Origin: Lasioglossum baleicum
Lineage: Eukaryota > Arthropoda > Insecta > Hymenoptera > Halictidae
NCBI RefSeq assembly: GCF_051020765.1
Contig: NC_134946.1
Coordinates: 3,275,239 to 3,339,238 of the forward strand
DNA length: 64,000 bases
Direction: 5' to 3'
The notes under the pieces are model-generated. The model saw only the letters and a program-made list of their open reading frames with translations, searched no databases and was not told the DNA's origin. Positions 27,040-38,719 of the stretch are shown here, piece by piece. Numbering within the stretch: position 1 is the first letter of the stretch; the number at the start of each line of letters is the position of its first letter. The position numbers and the translations under genes are program-made.

Positions 27040-27540
27040 CATTCTATTTTCGATTTATTCTATTTTCTGCTGATTTTACTTACTTATTATGAATTCTGTT
27101 GTTCTACCGATTCCATTTATTATTTAATTCCATTTCCTATTGATTCTTTTTATTATTATTTCATTTCCTATTAATTCTATTTATTATTTAATGCCACTTT
27201 CTATCGATTCCACTCATTATTAATGCAATTTTTACAATTTATTATTTAATTCTATTTTTTATTCGTTTTATTTTCTATTTATTCTATTTTCTACTGATTC
27301 TATTTTACTTATTACGAATTCTGGTCTTCTACTAATTCTCCATTTATTATTAAATCCACTTTCTATCGATTCTATTTATTATTAATGCCATTTGCTATTG
27401 ATTCTGTAATTCTATTTTTTATTCATTCTGTTTCGTATTTACTCCGTCTATTGGTTGCTCATTGTGCTATCTGTTTGATTCTATCTACCATTTAATTCCA
27501 TTTTCTATTAATTCTATTTATCACAAAATCTGCTTTTCCA
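27040..27540. repeat. degenerate AT-rich minisatellite
   Basis: Repeated variants of ATTCTATTTATTATTTAAT and CCATTTTCTATTGATTC, unit about 30-35 bp, strongly diverged. It ends next to a tRNA-like segment near 27555-27630. Confidence 0.65.
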
Positions 27541-28639
27541 GATTATCCTTTTGGCGAGGATTCGAACACCTGAATCGTTCTGGTGGCAGTCAGGACACAT
27601 ACCAGCGTCACCACTGAACCCGTACCTGTTTTCATGAATTTTCTTTAGTACTAATTCTATTCTCTTCTCGAAACTCTAATATTCCCTTTCCAACGAAAGT
27701 GTCGGTTCCGAAGCAACCTCGAAGCAGCCATTCATAGAATTCCAAAACCTACATCATGAAAACAGCTGAATCAACAATAAATTATTACGACCATTACAAA
27801 ATCATGAAATCGCCATTCTCGATCATCAAATCATCCGAGATATTCAATATTCTCAGACATTCGCTTTTCGAGCGCAGTCATCGTTTCGCATCTCGACCGC
27901 GCGAAATCGCGAGGTCAACGTTCCGCGCGGATTGGATTCTACACGGGAAAAACAAATTAACCGAGCCATTAGCGGCACGAGAGCGTTCGATATGTTTGAA
28001 AATAATTCCTCATTACGCCATGTTAATAGACGTTACACCGGTAATGGTCGGCCGGTGACTCGCAGGTTGTCTTTCGCGCGCACGTTAATCGCCGAAGTGA
28101 CAGGAATGACAGTCTCTTTCTCTTTCTCTCCCTCTATGTTCAGGCTCCCGTGTAAATGCTCCCCGGCTCGTCATCTTCCACTTCATGTCTCCGTATCGTC
28201 TCGGCTGAACGGGGACCGTTAATAACACCCTCGGCTACGCCGTTTCCCGTTCGATCCGTTAAACAATGTTATTAACTCTGCAATCCTAGCACCGGACGAT
28301 TTCGTAATTAACACTTCGAACACCGTGCGCTGGAGAACGTGTCTATTGATTACACTAACGCTCTGTTTGGTCAGCGGGTTGCATAGTTGAAGGCGGCGGC
28401 TACTGCCATGATCGGCAAAACAAAAATGTTAAATATTGCATCGAATACCGTGGAATGACATGGTAAAAGCTCGTTTTGATCGGATTAGTATTGTCCGAGA
28501 AAAAAATTCTCGAAGGGACCTTTGTATGTCCATTCCGACACTAATTTTGTAACAGAAGAAATTTTGAATAATTGCTTAAAATTTTGGGGAAAAATATTAT
28601 TTATCATTTAACTGGATTCGGTATTTTATGGAGAACCAG

Positions 28640-28710
28640 GTCAAAAATTATTTTCCCATTTCTAGTGCATTTCAATATAAGCGTGGTTTTCAAAAAGTTT
28701 AAAAACAACA
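28640..28710. mobile_element. partial copy of the ATAAGCGTGG element
   Basis: The end TAGTGCATTTCAATATAAGC followed by GTGGTTTTCAAAAAG matches the right end of the inverted-repeat element at 31790-32010. Only one end is recognisable here. Confidence 0.5.
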
Positions 28711-28838
28711 ACAACAACACGGCCAGTTAATATATGGTTATCCAAAAAAGACTATAGGAAGATTTTTTAAACAAAAAAACATACTATTTTTAATTTTATT
28801 GGTTTTTTTATTTAATTATCCGGTATCATCTATGACAA

Positions 28839-29121
28839 TTATGTGTGAAAGACGATATCTATCAAATGACCACCACGACCACGTTTACAGACATCAATTC
28901 GAAGAAATGCTCAATTCTTGAGAACGACGTGGAATTGATGTTGATGGGTAGCAAATAGTAGCAATGCTTTCACGAACAGCAGCAATGTTTTCATTCGAAC
29001 GAGCTGTTTTTGGTCTGCCAGACTTTGGTTTATCATGAACAGATCCAGTTTCATCAAATTTTTTAACAAAATTTCGAATTGTTCGCTCTGATGGACGATT
29101 ACACTGTCCAACAAATTTCAA
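28839..29121 (-). pseudogene. internally deleted Tc1/mariner-type transposase
   Basis: The minus strand encodes an N-terminal helix-turn-helix of the type common in insect mariner-like elements (RTIRNFVKKFDETGSV, then KSGRPKTAR and IPRRSQELSIS). In another frame the last codons of a transposase follow (RIDVCKRGRGGHLIDIVF, then a stop at 28839-28841). The catalytic middle, including the acidic triad, is missing. The first codon in the visible frame is TTG rather than ATG. It lies directly beside the large palindrome at 29122-30147. Confidence 0.7.
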
Positions 29122-30147
29122 CTTTTTAAAAGTATTTCGATTCCCACTATGCGATTCTTATAGAGTTTTCCGCGCTGATTCCGAATCTGGTTTTAATTTT
29201 TTTCCTATACGTCCTGTTTTTGAGAAAATGGCGTTTAAAAAAAAGACATATTTTTCAACTTTAAACAAATATTGCGATGTTATTATAAAAGATATTGAAT
29301 TGTTCTTTACAGCAAAAGATTCTGTAGACTTTCCCGAATACAGTGATATCAAATATTAATACATTATTATTGTTTAAACATGTTTAAACAATGATTAAAG
29401 ACGGAGATGCACCACTTTTGCACCAATTTTTGCGGATATTTTCGAATTTATCTCAAAAAATAAGGGTCCAGCGAAAAATTGAACTATACCACGCGAAAGA
29501 GCAGACTTTTATCTTGAGAAACCCCCCTGTGAAGTTTGCATGGTCGACGTTTTCTTCGAACCAGAAAGCAAAATATCTTCGCGCGACATGAGTTGTCACC
29601 AGTGGCGCTCACCACCAGAGCGGTCGTTCGCCGCTCCGTATCCCGTCCCGAGCGCCACTGGCGGAAACTCATGTCGCGCGAAGATCTTTTGCTTTCTGGT
29701 TCGAAGAAAACGTCGACCATGCAAACTTCACAGGGGGGTTTCTGAAGATAAAAGTCTGCTCTTTCGCGTGGTACAGTTCAATTTTTCGCTGGACCCTTAT
29801 TTTTTGAGATAAATTCGAAAATATCCGCAAAAATTGGTGCAAAAGTGGTGCATCTCCGTCTTTAATCATTGTTTAAACATGTTTAAACAATCATAATGTA
29901 TTAATATTTGATATCACTGTATTCGGGAAAGTCTACAGAATCTTTTGCTGTAAAGAACAATTCAATATCTTTTATAATAACATCGCAATATTTGTTTAAA
30001 GTTGAAAAATATGTCTTTTTTTAAACTCCATTTTCTCAAAAACTGGACGTATAGGGAAAAAATTAAAACCAGATTCGGAATCAGCGTGGAAAACTCTACA
30101 AGTATCGCATAGTGGGAATCGAAATACTTTTTGGCTGTTGGACAGTG
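29122..30147. mobile_element. giant palindrome (two arms of about 490 bp)
   Basis: The left arm runs from about 29122 to 29609 and the right arm from about 29651 to 30140, around a spacer of about 40 nt. Mirrored blocks include CGATTCCCACTATGCGA, ATGTTTAAACAATGATTAAA and GAAAACGTCGACCATGCAAA, and the arms are almost identical. The outer right end carries TGTTGGACAGTGT, matching the start of the transposase remnant on the left. This looks like a fold-back element built on the 5' end of the neighbouring transposon. Confidence 0.85.
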
Positions 30148-31789
30148 TTATGTATGCCGAAAAAATCACGTAATTTACGATGGGTTTATTTTATTGAACA
30201 CTGGTTTGCAAAATAAATGTTAATAACTACGCTCTTCAATTCAATTAAATAAAATTGTCTATTGTAGGTTAGAAATACAAGAAAGTGACAAGAGACAAAA
30301 ATGGCGTTTGACAGATATTCTCATTCAACATCCTAAAGGTACTTTTGGATATCCTTTTATAAGCGTGGTAAAAAGATTGCTAACGGGCCAGTTATCTTCC
30401 GCAGAACGTCAAAAGTCTTGACTTATTGGGACGATGAAGAAGAAGAAGATGATGAAGGTTCACACGAGGGTATCAGCGGGAGGAGGACAGGCCAGGTGGA
30501 ACGGGGAGTTCACACGAGTGCGCGCGTTCAATGGAAGGTTATGAATAATCCGATCTTCTGTCGAAGTTGCGTGTCACAGTTAGCCAGGTTCGTCGTCGCG
30601 TCGACGCGTCGCGACGCTACCAAGACGCCTTTGTTGCCCCGTGATCCAGGTAGGCAGCCAGACATTCCCTCGGTCACGATGAAAGTGAAAATCTTCTTCT
30701 CGTTCTTCGTTCTAGTCGCGCGATGACCTACTGCTTGCCAAGAATCTGGGTGCTCCGTCACACCAGCCCGTTCTGTGTTCGCAGTTCGCGGTTATGGCTC
30801 CTCGCACTACACAAGCCACGAGCGTGCGCCGCCTTTAGGAAAGCCGACCGCCAAATTGCCAGCTGCCTTTCGGCAATCCTGATCTCTTGCGGCTCCTCTC
30901 GTTGCATTGTTTCGACCGCAGAGCATAGTGATTTTCACCGACCGCTGCCGAAATCCAGCCTCCAACACTGCGCGGAAAACATCGGTGTCTGGCAATTTTT
31001 TTTCTCGGAGGGCACTGGGTCGATCGAAATGGGATTCTGGGACGTTGTTAGGGAATGCTTATTGTATCGTTCAGTATTTTTTTTAACTGTGTTACTCTAA
31101 TTTTGGGGAATTTAACACCTGAAATGCCGAGGTACAATTTGAGAGTAACAATATGCAGAACGTTCGTCATTAAAATATCAGCAGAAATGTTGAATTGATC
31201 ATAAAAGGTTACGATTTTTCTAGCATTTCGAAGGGAAATATGTTCTTTTCACCACGCTTAATTAGCTTGCCGAGTTGTCGTTGTATGCGTCAAATCTTGT
31301 AATCGAATTTTAAACCACATCCCGATGAGCTAGAGACTTGTAACTTTAAACGTAGCTCAGAACTGGATGATAATGCGATATTAAAAAACAAATTTTTTTT
31401 TAAAAACTGTGCGCTCAGGAGAAAAATAATTTTAATATTAATTGTCACAATCGTCGCTCGGTAGTACGTCATCACGTTCAGCGATCCCCACTCCGCGCGC
31501 CAGCGCTCCCTACTCCACTACGCGTTCCCACTCCGACTCATCCCCACTCCACTGACCCATTTCGCACCGGAGGAGCTCAGTCAGTGTAGTGTTCCGTTCA
31601 TTCAATTCCATTTCGGACAATGTCGGACTCCATCAAGAGACGTTGTCTCTCGGAGTCATCCCCTCATTCTATCTCGCGTATTTCCATACCTTGCGTTTCT
31701 GTATCTTACTATTTCGTACCAGTATTACTATATCTTGCGTTCCATTTAAAAAAGACTAGATGGTAGAAAATAAAAAAATATATGAAAAA
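30148..31789. other. non-coding stretch between repeat elements
   Basis: No supportable gene. An acidic open frame near 30418-30726 starts at TTG and shows no domain. Isolated ends of the ATAAGCGTGG element appear near 30358 and, inverted, near 31249. A GC-richer patch lies near 30700-30990. Confidence 0.4.
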
Positions 31790-32010
31790 AAATTTTTTTA
31801 AAACCACGCTTATATTAAAATGCACTAACAAGGAGAAAATAATTTTTTTAGACATTCGTGACTGTAAATAAAAAGCGTGGAGCGCCCACGAAGATTACGT
31901 CAATATAGTTTAGCGCTCCACGCTTTTATTTATAGTCATTGATGTCTAAAAAGATGATTTTCTCCTTTTTAGTGCATATTATTATAAGCGTGGTTTTTAA
32001 AAAGTTTTTT
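31790..32010. mobile_element. inverted-repeat MITE (CCACGCTTATA ends)
   Basis: The left arm AACCACGCTTATATTAAAA and the following TGCACTAACAAGGAGAAAAT mirror the right arm ending TAGTGCATATTATTATAAGC then GTGGTT. The inner parts AAAGCGTGGAGCGC and GCGCTCCACGCTTT also mirror each other. Non-coding. Partial relatives are at 28640-28710 and 30345-30395. Confidence 0.8.
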
Positions 32011-34150
32011 TTATATATTTTCCTGAATATTTTCAAGCATGTTACGTGGCTAGTTAATATTTATAAGTTTCGCAACCGGCCGATGCGGCGACGGTCTCGC
32101 AGGATTTCCATTAGAGGAAGGATTCTAATAGGAAAATGGCTTATTATTTAATCTAATGAAAAGATAGTGATTACACGATTAATCGGTAAATGTCAATGTC
32201 AAAATCGCCGGCTGATCACCGGGTACGAAAAAGGAAACCGGTGATTTTCATTGGCGTATCAGGTTAGAATGGGGACAGGACGTTCGTTTAAGAGCACCAC
32301 GCGTTATAGTGATCGCGTGTAACGTTATAACCTCGACATTAAGTAAACAGGGATACAGTTGTTCGCGTCCTTTGATAGTTCGTCGAAAATCATGCTCGTA
32401 TATTCCCGCTGTCGGCAGAAAAAATCAAATGTCAATAAATAATAAATTCTAGAGAATATCCGTGTGTGTAGAATAATAAACATTCGTATGTATATCTGTT
32501 TCCTTAATAGAAAATGTAGTATTCGCATCGTCTGTAGACACTTCGTTCAAACAGTCCGTCCTCAGGGAAAAATAAAGATGGCGGCGTTGCGTCAGGTCGT
32601 CCATCGATCGAACAAGACAAACAGAACGTGTCCAACTCGGAATTAGTATGTTCGATCTAACATTTAACGCGCCGATTAATTAATTATCGGGCATGAAATC
32701 TGTCGAATGTCAGCCGCCGTGCAGAATTCCTCGGACGATGCTCCTCGTCCATGCGTGTTGAAGTGCTTGTCAAGATGCTTCGGTCTTCGGAAAATGATTA
32801 AAACCACGAATTACCTCATCCATTAACTCTCTACACTCGGCGGTGTCTTTGGTAATCTCCGCGGAGCGTGTTTGATTGAACAAACTGGCGTCCGTATTGC
32901 AGATTAATCGATAGAACCACTGTATACACAGAAAGTCTCCTCAACAAAGTAGAACAAAATAGAAGAGAATATTTCTTTCCACACGTATCCTTTAATTTCG
33001 AATCGATGGGACACAGAGTTGAAGAGTAAAATAGAATTAGTGGAAATGTAGAAATTGATGATAAATGAATAAAATATAGGATTGTGAAGAGGAGATGAAT
33101 AAGAATCGGTAGAGAAATATACATAGAATTTTACTCGTTCCATTCACCAAAGGGTGACGAAAGGGAGACTCTCCCTTCTCCCACAGTAGATTCTGCAACC
33201 GTGAAAAATTTTCTAAGCTGTTCTACACCCACGGGGATCATCGTTGGAAGGCCATTCGCACGATTCGAAGCGAAGATACGTGTTTCCATCCAAGCAGCGG
33301 GATCCGTTGACGAACTTCTTTCACGGGTGGGCGTAACCGCGATATCCCCCCGGTTATCCAATAATTCGTGCAACAACATTCCCAACATTGGATTTCGCAA
33401 TGGCAAATACGTCCCACTCGCGATGGATGATGTCCTGTGCTCGTTCAAAGCGACCGACCAGACCACAAGGTATATATCCATCGATATTTTGCAAGATCTA
33501 TCTTCGCACCACTTCCCACGAGCCAGCGGCGCGTATCTTCCTTTTCCATGGCCCTAGAATGGACGATCATCTCTCGCAGGATGCTGAATGAATATATCAT
33601 ATCTCTTCCTAACTTTTCTTCTTCCTAATTTATGTAAAAATAACAAGAATGTCTTCCTATTCGAATTTTTATTCACGCCTTTCCCATTGTCATCCAATTC
33701 AGGCGAACGGCGAGACTCTGGAAAAATTCACTTGGAAAAGGAAACTTTCTCACGACAGTCAACGTCGATGCAATTAGTTCAGTTTTACGAGGCATCCAGG
33801 TATTTACCGGGCTCGAGTTTTTCGCTTTTCAAGCATATTACGCAAAACCTGGGCCTCTCTTCTTCTTGTGCACCCTCAAGACGCTGCGGGAATAAATTCG
33901 ACGATTGTTTCACGGGATTTCAATTGCACCTCTCGTAACCTCGCATACTCGATACAAGATATACACTGACTGCGAGCATCGAGTTTGCAAAAATCCTCTT
34001 CCTTCTTTCAAAAAATCATCTCCCTCAAATTCTTCTCCCTCTTTCTAAACTCGTCACCTTTCTTAAAGTCGTCGCCTTCTCCCCCCTCTTCTTAAAAATC
34101 GTCATCTACTTTCTCAGAACTTTTCTCCGTATTCCTTTTTAAGAATTTTT
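32011..34150. other. non-coding stretch
   Basis: No supportable gene. It contains a YY1/Pho-type AAGATGGCGGC at 32575-32585. From about 33960 it becomes pyrimidine-rich and grades into the satellite array. The frames of about 115 codons at 33131-33938 overlap on both strands and look like chance open frames. Confidence 0.4.
32575..32585 (+). promoter_or_regulatory. candidate YY1/Pho site AAGATGGCGGC
   Basis: Exact match to AANATGGCGGC, isolated from the 18-21 kb group. Confidence 0.3.
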
Positions 34151-34164
34151 TAATTTATAAAGAG

Positions 34165-35600
34165 GTCGATTAGACAGCCTTGATACGAAAGCAACGTTCC
34201 TCAGTCGGGTAATTCCATGCAGATCATTTTCACGGTGTCTCATGAATCGGCATCGCTGGTACAATTCGTCCTGATGTTCTACATCGTCGCCAATCGACGT
34301 GCTCTTCCTTGTTTTAAAAAATCGTCATCTTCTTTTTAAATCTTCTTCTTCTCATTCCTTTTTAAGAATCGTTTGATTTATAAAGAGTAATTTGATGCAG
34401 ATTATTTTCACGTTTGGCATGAATGGCATCGCTGGTATAGTTCGTCCTGATGTTCTACAACGTCGCCAATCGACGTGCTCTTCCTTGTTTTAAAAAATCG
34501 TCATCTTCTTCTTTTTAGAAACTTCTTCTCCGGATTCCTTTTTAAGAATCGTTTGATTTATAAAGAATAATTTGATGCAGATTATTTTCACGTTTGGCAT
34601 GAATGGCATCGCTGGTATAGTTCGTCCTGATGTTCTACAACGTCGCCAATCGACGTGCTCTTCCTTGTTTTAAAAAATCGCCATCTTCTTCTTTTTAGAA
34701 ACTTCTTCTCCGGATTCCTTTTTAAGAATCGTTTAATTTATAAAGAATAATTTGATGCAGATTATTTTCACGTTTGGCATGAATGGCATCGCTGGTATAG
34801 TTCGTCCTGATGTTCTACAACGTCGCCAATCGACGTGCTCTTCCTTGTTTTAAAAAATCGTCATCTTCTTCTTTTTAGAAACTTCTTCTCCGTATTCCTT
34901 TTTAAGAATCGTTTAATTTATAAAGAATAATTTGATGCAGATTATTTTCACGTTTGGCATGAATGGCATCGCTGGTATAGTTCGTCCTGATGTTCTACAA
35001 CGTCGCCAATCGACGTGCTCTTCCTTGTTTTAAAAAATCGTCATCTTCTTTTTAAATCTTCTTCTCCTCATTCCTTTTTAAGAATCGTTTAATTTATAAA
35101 GAATAATTTGATGCAGATTATTTTCACGTTTGGCATGAATGGCATCGCTGGTATAGTTCGTCCTGATGTTCTACAACGTCGCCAATCGACGTGCTCTTCC
35201 TTGTTTTAAAAAATCGTCATCTTCTTCTTTTTAGAAACTTCTTCTCCGTATTCCTTTTTAAGAATCGTTTAATTTATACAGAATAATTTGATGCAGATTA
35301 TTTTCACGTTTGGCATGAATGGCATCGCTGGTATAGTTCGTCCTGATGTTCTACAACGTCGCCAATCGACGTGCTCTTCCTTGTTTTAAAAAATCGTCAT
35401 CTTCTTCTTTTTAGAAACTTCTTCTCCGGATTCCTTTTTAAGAATCGTTTAATTTATAAGGAGATTAGACAGCCTTGATACGAGAGCAACGTTCCTCGGT
35501 CGGGTAATTCGATGCAGATTATTTTCACGGTGTCTCACGAATCGGCACCGTTGGTTCGTCCTGTTGTTCTGTATCGTCGCCATTCGCCTATAAAAGCAGA
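34165..35600. repeat. satellite array, about 180-bp unit, eight copies
   Basis: The anchor ATGCAGATTATTTTCACG or a close variant recurs at about 34217, 34395, 34575, 34755, 34935, 35111, 35291 and 35511. Six central units are nearly identical (TTGGCATGAATGGCATCGCT, then CGTCGCCAATCGACGTGCTC, then a pyrimidine-rich block). The outermost two carry an extra segment (GATTAGACAGCCTTGATACG) absent from the central ones. Non-coding. Confidence 0.9.
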
Positions 35601-35923
35601 TACGATGCATCTCCTCGGCCGTGAAAGGGTTGAAATAACGATCCAAGTGCTCTGCCCTGACCTGGTCTTGCTCCTTCTTGCTCGGTCTTGCTGGATATGC
35701 ACGTAAGGCTGGGCAACAGGCGGATTATTTCTACTGCTCGGCAAGCGATTCCGAGCGTGCGTACCCGCGCGTGCCTTTCTCCGCTTGCTTGTGCCTATAC
35801 CTGTACTGAAACTGCACCGAGACTATGCTAAGTCTCTGCCGAGACGACGATGAGCCTTCGAAAAAAATACCAGGTCAACCTGTTGGCCGAGTCCCATCAT
35901 CTCCGATTTGTAACTCTAATTAC

Positions 35924-36128
35924 TAGACCGCGGATTTTTATGTAAAATAAAAACTTCCTACCTGGATAGCAAGAAACTGGACTGAAATAAAAGTGCAATT
36001 TCCTTCTTAAGATGTTTAATAGATTGAACATGATATGACAGTGTGGCTTTAAATTCATCTAATGTTTTTGCTGTTTCAGATTACACCTGCTCATTTTTTT
36101 CATAAATTCATATAAAATCCGCAGTCTA
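35924..36128 (+). mobile_element. GACTGCGG MITE copy
   Basis: Termini TAGACCGCGGATTTTTATG and ATAAAATCCGCAGTCTA, about 205 bp, interior diverged. Confidence 0.75.
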
Positions 36129-37897
36129 CTACTCGCTATCGATACCTTTACCACCCAATAATTGACTTTTTGTTAAGGGCTTTACGAAGAAATTAATAGA
36201 ATAAACATTGTTCAATTTCTTCCTTTTCTCCAAGGCAATGTTTGCGTCGATCGAAGAAGGGTATAGTGAGCGCCATTTTGAAGGTAGATTGATGGTTCTA
36301 TCGTGAATCATTATATCATAATTGTAGCTAGCGGTTATGTCGATTTGAAAATGTAATTCTACTGTCGTATAAAATGACGTCATCCTACGTCGGCGGCTGT
36401 CAGTGAGCTTGCGAGAAAGACGTAGTTTTACGTCATCGGCTGTGAATGTGTTAATCAAGTAGACGAACCGCATTATGATCTTAGATCGATCCAGAGGTGA
36501 GTGGGAAGTTGGGGATGGTAATTGAACAGTATTATGCAGGTGATGTGATAGTCACATGGAAAGTCAATCACTTGGAAAATGAAATATTCATCGCGAACGT
36601 TCAAAAGCGTCGACAAAGGGAATTATTATGCAGCTACTTCAATTTAATTTTTATATAAAAAGTTACCGAAATATTGATGAATACTTCTATTTCATATTTA
36701 AAATACATTTGTATGGTATACTCAATAATATCTGGACTAGATGATACAGTAGAATTTTTAATAAAAATTGTGAAAATAATAATTTTTTAAAGGCAGTTTC
36801 ATATATATATAAAAATGTTGATGTCATTGAAAGAACCATATTAGTCCGTTAGTGTTTAAATTACAGCATTACGATTCCAGGTTAATCGACAATAACCTTT
36901 TTCTTATGAAATTTGCGATAAAAGTTGAAAATGTCGAGTTTTAAGTATTACTTTATAGGAGAGTGTGTATTTCATTTTTTCGGCTGATGTCGAAAGCATG
37001 ATTGAGAAACGTAAAGTGAAGAGATCTTTTATGAAAGGAGAGTAGAACATCCGACTGTACGATGGCATAAGGTTATGGAGAACAAAAGGCAATTGTTATT
37101 AAAGCAGAATAATATACATATTTTAATTATTTATCGCTATTATACCGAGGCTCATAATTCCTGCTCGCCCCGTGATAATTAAAACAGCGTATTTGCTCAT
37201 TCCGTTTCGAAATTACGATAATTACTCTTTTGTACCGGTTGTATGAGTTCTCTCGTTTCGGCGCGAGATCCGCTTAACCAAATTAGATATTTGTCTGCAT
37301 TTATCAATTATGTAAAAATTCTGTTTTGCATAAAAAAAACCTTAAAATCGAAAAATCCAGGATACAATTTCGTTGAAATATAATATTCTGAGATCGAACA
37401 TCTAAAAATTATTTTTTTCGCAGGAATTGGGGTGATCACGTGGTTATAGGGTAGAAAGACAGTCACGAGCCTAAACGCGTCAATGACCCACTGGATCCCG
37501 TCCGACGGCTCGAGAACACCTATGAAATATCAAATTCTTTCTGATACGAAGCACGATAATCGATGGAATGACTTCTTCATGCTGCACCTTCGAGGCTAGA
37601 AGTCAGCGCTCGCGGCTCGAAAGATCATTTGTGGATCGCATTGATCCGGATTACAGAGGCCTTCCCACGATCCGACCACAAATATGCAACAAAAGCGATT
37701 TGTCATGAACAGTTTAAACCTCATCTCTCAAACAATTCTTCCATAGAGCCGTAAAAGAAATGATCGACAATTGCCACAATTTGTTGCACCCGCTGTTCCG
37801 CAATGCAATATTTTAGCAATCTAGACAGCACTAAATCATGGTATCAATACTCATTCACTATGGTTCTATTCACTTCTCTGCCCAATTTATTATTAAT

Positions 37898-38080
37898 AGA
37901 GGGTCTTTATGCAAAATAAAAATGTTTTGCATTTATTGTGAGAAGCAGGAATAACAGAAAATTTGATTTCATCCCTTAACGACTTTGTTACATTAAAAGC
38001 AACATTACAACATCCTTAATTATTCAATTCTTTTAAAGTTTTATATTTCGCCCAACCAATTTTTAATTATTTATAATAAT
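37898..38080 (+). mobile_element. GACTGCGG MITE, truncated copy
   Basis: The interior (TCTTTATGCAAAATAAAAAT, TTGTGAGAAGCAGGAATAAC, TATATTTCGCCCAACCAATT) matches the copy at 51994-52192 closely, but both outer termini are missing or decayed. Confidence 0.65.
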
Positions 38081-38719
38081 GCGTATTTTTAAGACGCGAT
38101 TCAAGATTTAGACGAAGAAAAAAACGGACCTCTTTCTCGAAAGTCATAATGTAGTTTGTGAAGGTCCTTTCACACCAGACTGCTGCACATGATTTACTGT
38201 GCATCGATGCAGTTGCAGTTGCATCGATTTCTATTCCTGGTTCCCTCGATCACTATGAGAATCGCATAGTTTCAGCATTAATGCTAGAATCGTTTTCTTT
38301 TCATTCTTTCCTCGAGATGATTTCCGCGTATGTGTGTGTCTGATGAAGTTTTCGAATTCGATTTACCGGCATGGGAAACCGTTGGCGAATTGTTAATTGC
38401 ATACATCCTTTAACAGATGCGCCTCTCGATTATGGGAATAACTGAAATGGCATGGTTGCGGAGATGATTCTCCTGCGGCAATTAAAAATGTTCGGGACGG
38501 TCGAGGCTCGACTGCAGGAATGCTGTAACATGATTTAATACTTCACTGAAGTATCAATCTCACTTTTTCTTTTTCTCCCTGTTACGCTTATGCAATTTTT
38601 TGTGGCACTTCCATATGATCCCTTCTTTTTATTAGTATTATCTTTTTTTATAGTGGATTGTAGAGACACAGTAATGGTTTGACAATATTTTTTTCTGACA
38701 AGTTTCGATATAAACGGAG

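Larger units (their letters stand above)
17951..28640. other. gene-poor stretch with scattered YY1/Pho-type motifs
   Basis: No host gene is supportable. Visible are two GACTGCGG MITEs, pogo-like remnants near 18295-18405 and 19430-19640, an AC microsatellite near 18033-18055, a CTG/TTG-rich run near 18898-18920, a degenerate minisatellite at about 27040-27540, and AANATGGCGGC-type motifs at 17956, 20167, 20486 and 21159. Confidence 0.45.
35601..38690. other. non-coding stretch
   Basis: No supportable gene. It contains two GACTGCGG MITEs (35924-36128, and a truncated copy at about 37898-38080). From about 38155 there is a GTGAAGGTCCTTTCACACC segment resembling the unit of the array that follows. 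Confidence 0.4.

Noticed and set aside
27555..27630. tRNA-like segment on the minus strand with a GTTCGAATCC-type B box and an A-box-like TGGTGACGCTGG
   Set aside because: The T stem and the acceptor stem do not pair, so it is not a working tRNA. It may be a tRNA-derived SINE remnant, but no second copy was seen.
30418..30726. Acidic open frame (DDEEEEDDEG) on the + strand
   Set aside because: It starts from TTG, has no domain, and lies next to repeat-derived sequence.
33131..33938. Overlapping frames of about 115 codons on both strands
   Set aside because: Mutually overlapping, no domain, no convincing splice sites.
34165..35600. Regular spacing suggesting a CRISPR-like array
   Set aside because: Units of about 180 bp are nearly identical throughout with no variable spacers; this is a eukaryotic satellite.
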